NCBI GenBank assembly: GCA_046565505.1 | Contig: JBKHYJ010000084.1 | Coordinates: 1-44,317 of the forward strand | Direction of reading: 5' to 3' | Source of the DNA: JBKHYJ01 sp046565505 | GTDB taxonomy: Bacteria; Acidobacteriota; Blastocatellia; UBA7656 | DNA length: 44,317 nt | In this document: positions 41,840 to 44,317 of the stretch, piece by piece | How the letters are laid out: each line of letters opens with the position of its first letter | How positions within the stretch are numbered: position 1 is the stretch's first letter | Notes under the pieces: generated by a model | Told to the model about the DNA's origin: nothing | Database searches by the model: none | The model's input: the letters and a program-made list of their open reading frames with translations, nothing else | Translations under genes and position numbers: made by a program

Positions 41840-43168
41840 ATGAGCAGGGCGACTTTAATCAACGCGATCATTGGCGAGTACCGCCTGGTGGATAAGCTCG
41901 GCGAGGGCGGCATGGGCGAAGTGTACCGCGCCGTGCATTCAAAGATAGGCCGGCCGGCCGCGGTGAAGGTCTTGAGCCAGGCCTCGCGCGCCCCCGAGTT
42001 CATAGAGCGATTCCTGAACGAGGCGCGCATACAGGCCAGCCTCCAACACACCAACATCGTCACCCTTTATGACTTCCTGGAATTCAACGGCCAGCCTTGC
42101 ATCATAATGGAGTACATCGAGGGGCAGACGCTGACGGAGTGCATACGCGAGGAGCAGGGCGGCCTGGCCTTACAGGACGCGGTCCGCATCTTTCAGGCCC
42201 TCGCCGACGCGCTCCACTACATCCACCGGCAGGGGATAATCCACCGCGACATAAAATCAAACAACATCAAAATCACCCCCACCGGCCAGGTGAAGCTACT
42301 CGATTTCGGGATAGCGAAGTCCGGCTCGTCGCCCGCCCTGACCGTGACAGGGGCCTTCATAGGTACGCTCCAATACCTCTCGCCCGAGCAGATGCAGGGC
42401 GGGGTCGCCGACGCGCGGTCGGACATATGGGCGCTGGGCGTGTTGTTCTACGAGATGACGACGGGCCACCTGCCCTTCGACGCGACGACGCTCGGGGACT
42501 TTTATCAGAAGATCAGCAAGGCGAATTACGTACAGCCGTCGGTCATCAACCCCGACGTGCCCCGCGAGATAGAGCGCATAATCTCCCGCTGCTTGAAGAA
42601 GAATCCCGCGGACCGTTACCAAACCGCCGGAGAGCTTCTTCAAGACGTGAACCGTTTCATCTCTAATGCGCAGTCGCCGGTCACACAGGTCAAGCGCCCG
42701 ACTGCCGCCCCGCGCGCGCCCGAGCCCGTCAGCCGCATCGCGGCCGTCACGGAGGTGGTGAGCCGGGGCGGCAGGAATAAGCCATTAATCGTCGGGTCCG
42801 CCGCGGCGCTCGCTTTACTGGTGATCGCGGCGGGCGGGTACTTCCTTCTCGGCGGGGGCACGGGCGCCTCGCCGGCGAAGGCCAATAGCAATTCGTCGCG
42901 CCAGGCCGGGCCCCAGCCCGCCCCGCCGCCCAAGCCTGACCCGGGCCGCATGCAGACCGGCAAATTCATAGTCGATGTCTCGGAAGGCCGCGCGGAAGTC
43001 TACAAGGGCGGCGAGCGCGTCGGGACGACTCCATACCCGGTCGAAGCCAGGGCCGGCGAGCAGCTCGACCTCACGCTCAAGCGCGAAGGCTACTACGACA
43101 AGCCCGTGCAGATGTCTGTGACCGAAAACAAGAAGACTTACACTTTCACGATGCAAAGGAAGGAGTAG
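41840..43168 (+). CDS. Transmembrane Ser/Thr protein kinase with C-terminal PEGA domain, 442 aa
   Basis: Hanks-type kinase: GEGGMGEVY loop (21-29), K43 in AVKVL, HRDIKSNN with D137, DFG with D155, then SPEQ and DIWALGVLFYE. The kinase domain ends near 275; a transmembrane helix lies at about 316-338 and a PEGA domain at about 370-442 (VDVSEGRAEVYKGGERVG), outside the membrane. I chose ATG 41840 (MSRATLINAIIGEYRL), which leaves the usual short lead into the kinase fold; the frame opens at ATG 41786 but adds only Arg/Ala/Pro-rich residues. Lies 64 nt after the FHA-protease gene, its probable substrate or partner. Confidence 0.95.
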   Translation: MSRATLINAIIGEYRLVDKLGEGGMGEVYRAVHSKIGRPAAVKVLSQASRAPEFIERFLNEARIQASLQHTNIVTLYDFLEFNGQPCIIMEYIEGQTLTECIREEQGGLALQDAVRIFQALADALHYIHRQGIIHRDIKSNNIKITPTGQVKLLDFGIAKSGSSPALTVTGAFIGTLQYLSPEQMQGGVADARSDIWALGVLFYEMTTGHLPFDATTLGDFYQKISKANYVQPSVINPDVPREIERIISRCLKKNPADRYQTAGELLQDVNRFISNAQSPVTQVKRPTAAPRAPEPVSRIAAVTEVVSRGGRNKPLIVGSAAALALLVIAAGGYFLLGGGTGASPAKANSNSSRQAGPQPAPPPKPDPGRMQTGKFIVDVSEGRAEVYKGGERVGTTPYPVEARAGEQLDLTLKREGYYDKPVQMSVTENKKTYTFTMQRKE

Positions 43169-43289
43169 CGCGCGGCAAGAGTCTTCTTCGGCGTACGCGC
43201 TCGCGGCCCGCCGCGCCCCGGACCCCACTTCAATTCCATGATGGTCGCGGAATAAAAACAGTAATAAACTATGTCGATCCCAACCCGGC

Positions 43290-43298
43290 TGGTAATAT
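43290..43298 (+). promoter_or_regulatory. Extended -10 promoter candidate of the phosphatase gene
   Basis: TGGTAATAT (TG-N-TAATAT) 27 nt ahead of the ATG, without a good -35 hexamer. Confidence 0.3.
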
Positions 43299-43324
43299 TT
43301 TGAAAGCAGGGAGCCATCATACGT

Positions 43325-44194
43325 ATGTTTAGAAAGAAGAAGAACGAGCGAGGCGGGCCGCAAGAAGAGACTCCCCCTCCCGCGCATGAAAAGTACGACC
43401 TGGTCACGAGCGTCCTGAGCGACGTGGGCTGCGTGCGCGAATTGAATGAAGACTCGGGCGATTGCGTGTGCCCGGGCGACGCCGCCCTGCGCGCCAGCAA
43501 AGGCGTGCTCGCCATCGTGGCCGACGGCATGGGCGGCCACTCGGCGGGCGAGGTGGCGAGCGGCCTCGCCGTCGGGACCATAAGGCGGGCCTATTACGAA
43601 GACGCCGGCGAGCCGCAGGCGGCCTTGAAGAACGCTTTCCAAGAGGCGAACCGCGAGATTTACAGGGCGGCCGAGCGGGACGAGAGCAAGAAGGGGATGG
43701 GCACGACCTGCACGGCGCTCGTCCTACAGGACGGGAAGGCCATCTCCGCCCACGTCGGCGACAGCCGCCTTTACCTCGTGCGCGACGGCCAGATTTACCT
43801 TATGACCGAGGACCACTCGGCCGTGATGGAGATGGTGAAGGCCGGCGCGATAACGCTGGAACAAGCGCGGCATCACCCGGACAAAAACGTGATACTGAGG
43901 GCGATGGGCAGCCACCCGGAAGTCGAGGTGGCGACGTGGAAAGAGCCTTTCCCCGTTAAGGCGGGCGATTCATTCCTGGTCTGCTCGGACGGACTCTACG
44001 ACTTGGTCGAGGACGAAGAGATCAAGCAGATAGTCATGATAAATAACCCTCGGGCGGCATGCCAGAACCTGGTCGAGCTGGCGAAGGAGCGCGGCGGCCA
44101 CGACAACATCACCGTCGTCATCATGAGCCTCAAGCCCGAAGGCTATAACAGCAAGCCGGTCCCTGAGACGCGCGAGGTGGAGGTGATGCGATGA
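43325..44194 (+). CDS. PP2C-family (PPM) Ser/Thr protein phosphatase, 289 aa
   Basis: Removes phosphate from Ser/Thr residues, normally reversing Hanks-type kinases. Metal-binding and core motifs: LNEDSGD, VADGMGGHSAGE, GTTCTALV, AHVGDSRLYLVRDG, TEDHS, SDGLYDLVEDEEI and GGHDNITVV. Cytoplasmic, with a charged ~25-residue N-terminal extension (FRKKKNERGG). ATG 43325, with GGGAG about 12 nt upstream. Its TGA overlaps the ATG of the next kinase, so kinase and phosphatase are made together. Confidence 0.96.
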   Translation: MFRKKKNERGGPQEETPPPAHEKYDLVTSVLSDVGCVRELNEDSGDCVCPGDAALRASKGVLAIVADGMGGHSAGEVASGLAVGTIRRAYYEDAGEPQAALKNAFQEANREIYRAAERDESKKGMGTTCTALVLQDGKAISAHVGDSRLYLVRDGQIYLMTEDHSAVMEMVKAGAITLEQARHHPDKNVILRAMGSHPEVEVATWKEPFPVKAGDSFLVCSDGLYDLVEDEEIKQIVMINNPRAACQNLVELAKERGGHDNITVVIMSLKPEGYNSKPVPETREVEVMR

Positions 44195-44317
44195 TAGGCA
44201 GCACGGTGGGGAGTTACAGGATAACGGAGAAGATAGGGGAGGGCGGCATGGGGTCGGTCTTCAAGGGGATCGACATGATGCTGGAGCGGGAGGTGGCGAT
44301 AAAGATGCTGAGGCCGG
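44191..44317 (+). CDS. Ser/Thr protein kinase, 3' incomplete
   Basis: ATG 44191 overlaps the phosphatase stop by ATGA. The 42 codons in the window read MIGSTVGSYRITEKIGEGG and continue with MGSVFKGID and VAIKMLRP: the glycine-rich loop and catalytic lysine of a Hanks-type kinase. The rest lies beyond the right edge. Translational overlap with the phosphatase suggests that this kinase is its partner. Confidence 0.93.
   Translation, partial: MIGSTVGSYRITEKIGEGGMGSVFKGIDMMLEREVAIKMLRP

Noticed and set aside
40996..42063. 355-codon minus-strand frame across the protease and kinase genes
   Set aside because: Spans two real genes and the gap between them in antisense; composition typical of shadows.
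1..44317. CRISPR arrays, IS elements, attachment sites, tRNA or rRNA genes
   Set aside because: No direct-repeat/spacer series, transposase or structured-RNA signature was seen in reading the window; a dedicated search was not possible.

Overview
The window is GC-rich and reads as chromosomal DNA of an Acidobacteriota bacterium, most likely Blastocatellia. This is inferred from the gene mix: a long secreted-carbohydrate/TonB-receptor protein of the Oar type, CRTAC1-type FG-GAP/ASPIC proteins paired with TPR proteins, a PEGA-tailed serine/threonine kinase, and a cyanobacterial-like PcrA helicase. No rRNA, tRNA, CRISPR array or insertion sequence was seen.

Region 1 (1-6931) is the 3' end of a natural-product locus. 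An NRPS that enters from the left edge ends in C-A-PCP-sulfotransferase-thioesterase. The A-domain code reads D-F-W-N-I-G-M-V-H-K, the classical threonine code. The sulfotransferase-thioesterase ending matches the logic of the olefin-forming ending of curacin-type polyketide synthases, here placed on a beta-hydroxy amino acid. A glycine-amidinotransferase-like gene overlaps the NRPS by 22 nt. The most interesting hypothesis in the window is a guanidino-containing peptide released with a terminal enamide (or a dehydrobutyrine/sulfated Thr).

Region 2 (7008-15623) is a carbohydrate-uptake block: a secreted glycogen-debranching-like glycosidase, a large TonB-receptor-like outer membrane protein on the minus strand with a perfect intrinsic terminator, and a periplasmic GH37 trehalase.

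Region 3 (15722-23037) holds two paralogous TPR/CRTAC1 pairs that converge with only 4 nt between stop codons. The minus-strand pair is translationally chained (two ATGA overlaps) to a cation diffusion facilitator.

Region 4 (23356-32864) is a mixed housekeeping block: a membrane M28 metallopeptidase, a small secreted Lys/His-rich protein, a small membrane-anchored protein, an isochorismatase-family hydrolase, PcrA helicase, a nitrilase, and a PolX-family protein. The PolX protein keeps its PHP nuclease motifs but has lost all three polymerase catalytic aspartates. Its gene, like the CDF gene, appears to have a leaderless-type promoter.

Region 5 (32974-38121, minus strand) carries a GAF-GAF-STAS stressosome-like protein with a heptamer repeat at its promoter, an unrecognised overlapping gene pair (one member with an H1-histone-like KSAAS tail), a HEAT-repeat protein and a 90-aa protein. 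Region 6 (38447-39685) has a small membrane-protein pair, including a 57-aa protein, and an isonitrile-hydratase-like DJ-1/PfpI protein.

Region 7 (40042-44317) is a Ser/Thr phosphorylation module: a transmembrane FHA-trypsin-like protease, a kinase with a PEGA domain, a PP2C phosphatase, and a second kinase that runs off the right edge and overlaps the phosphatase by ATGA.
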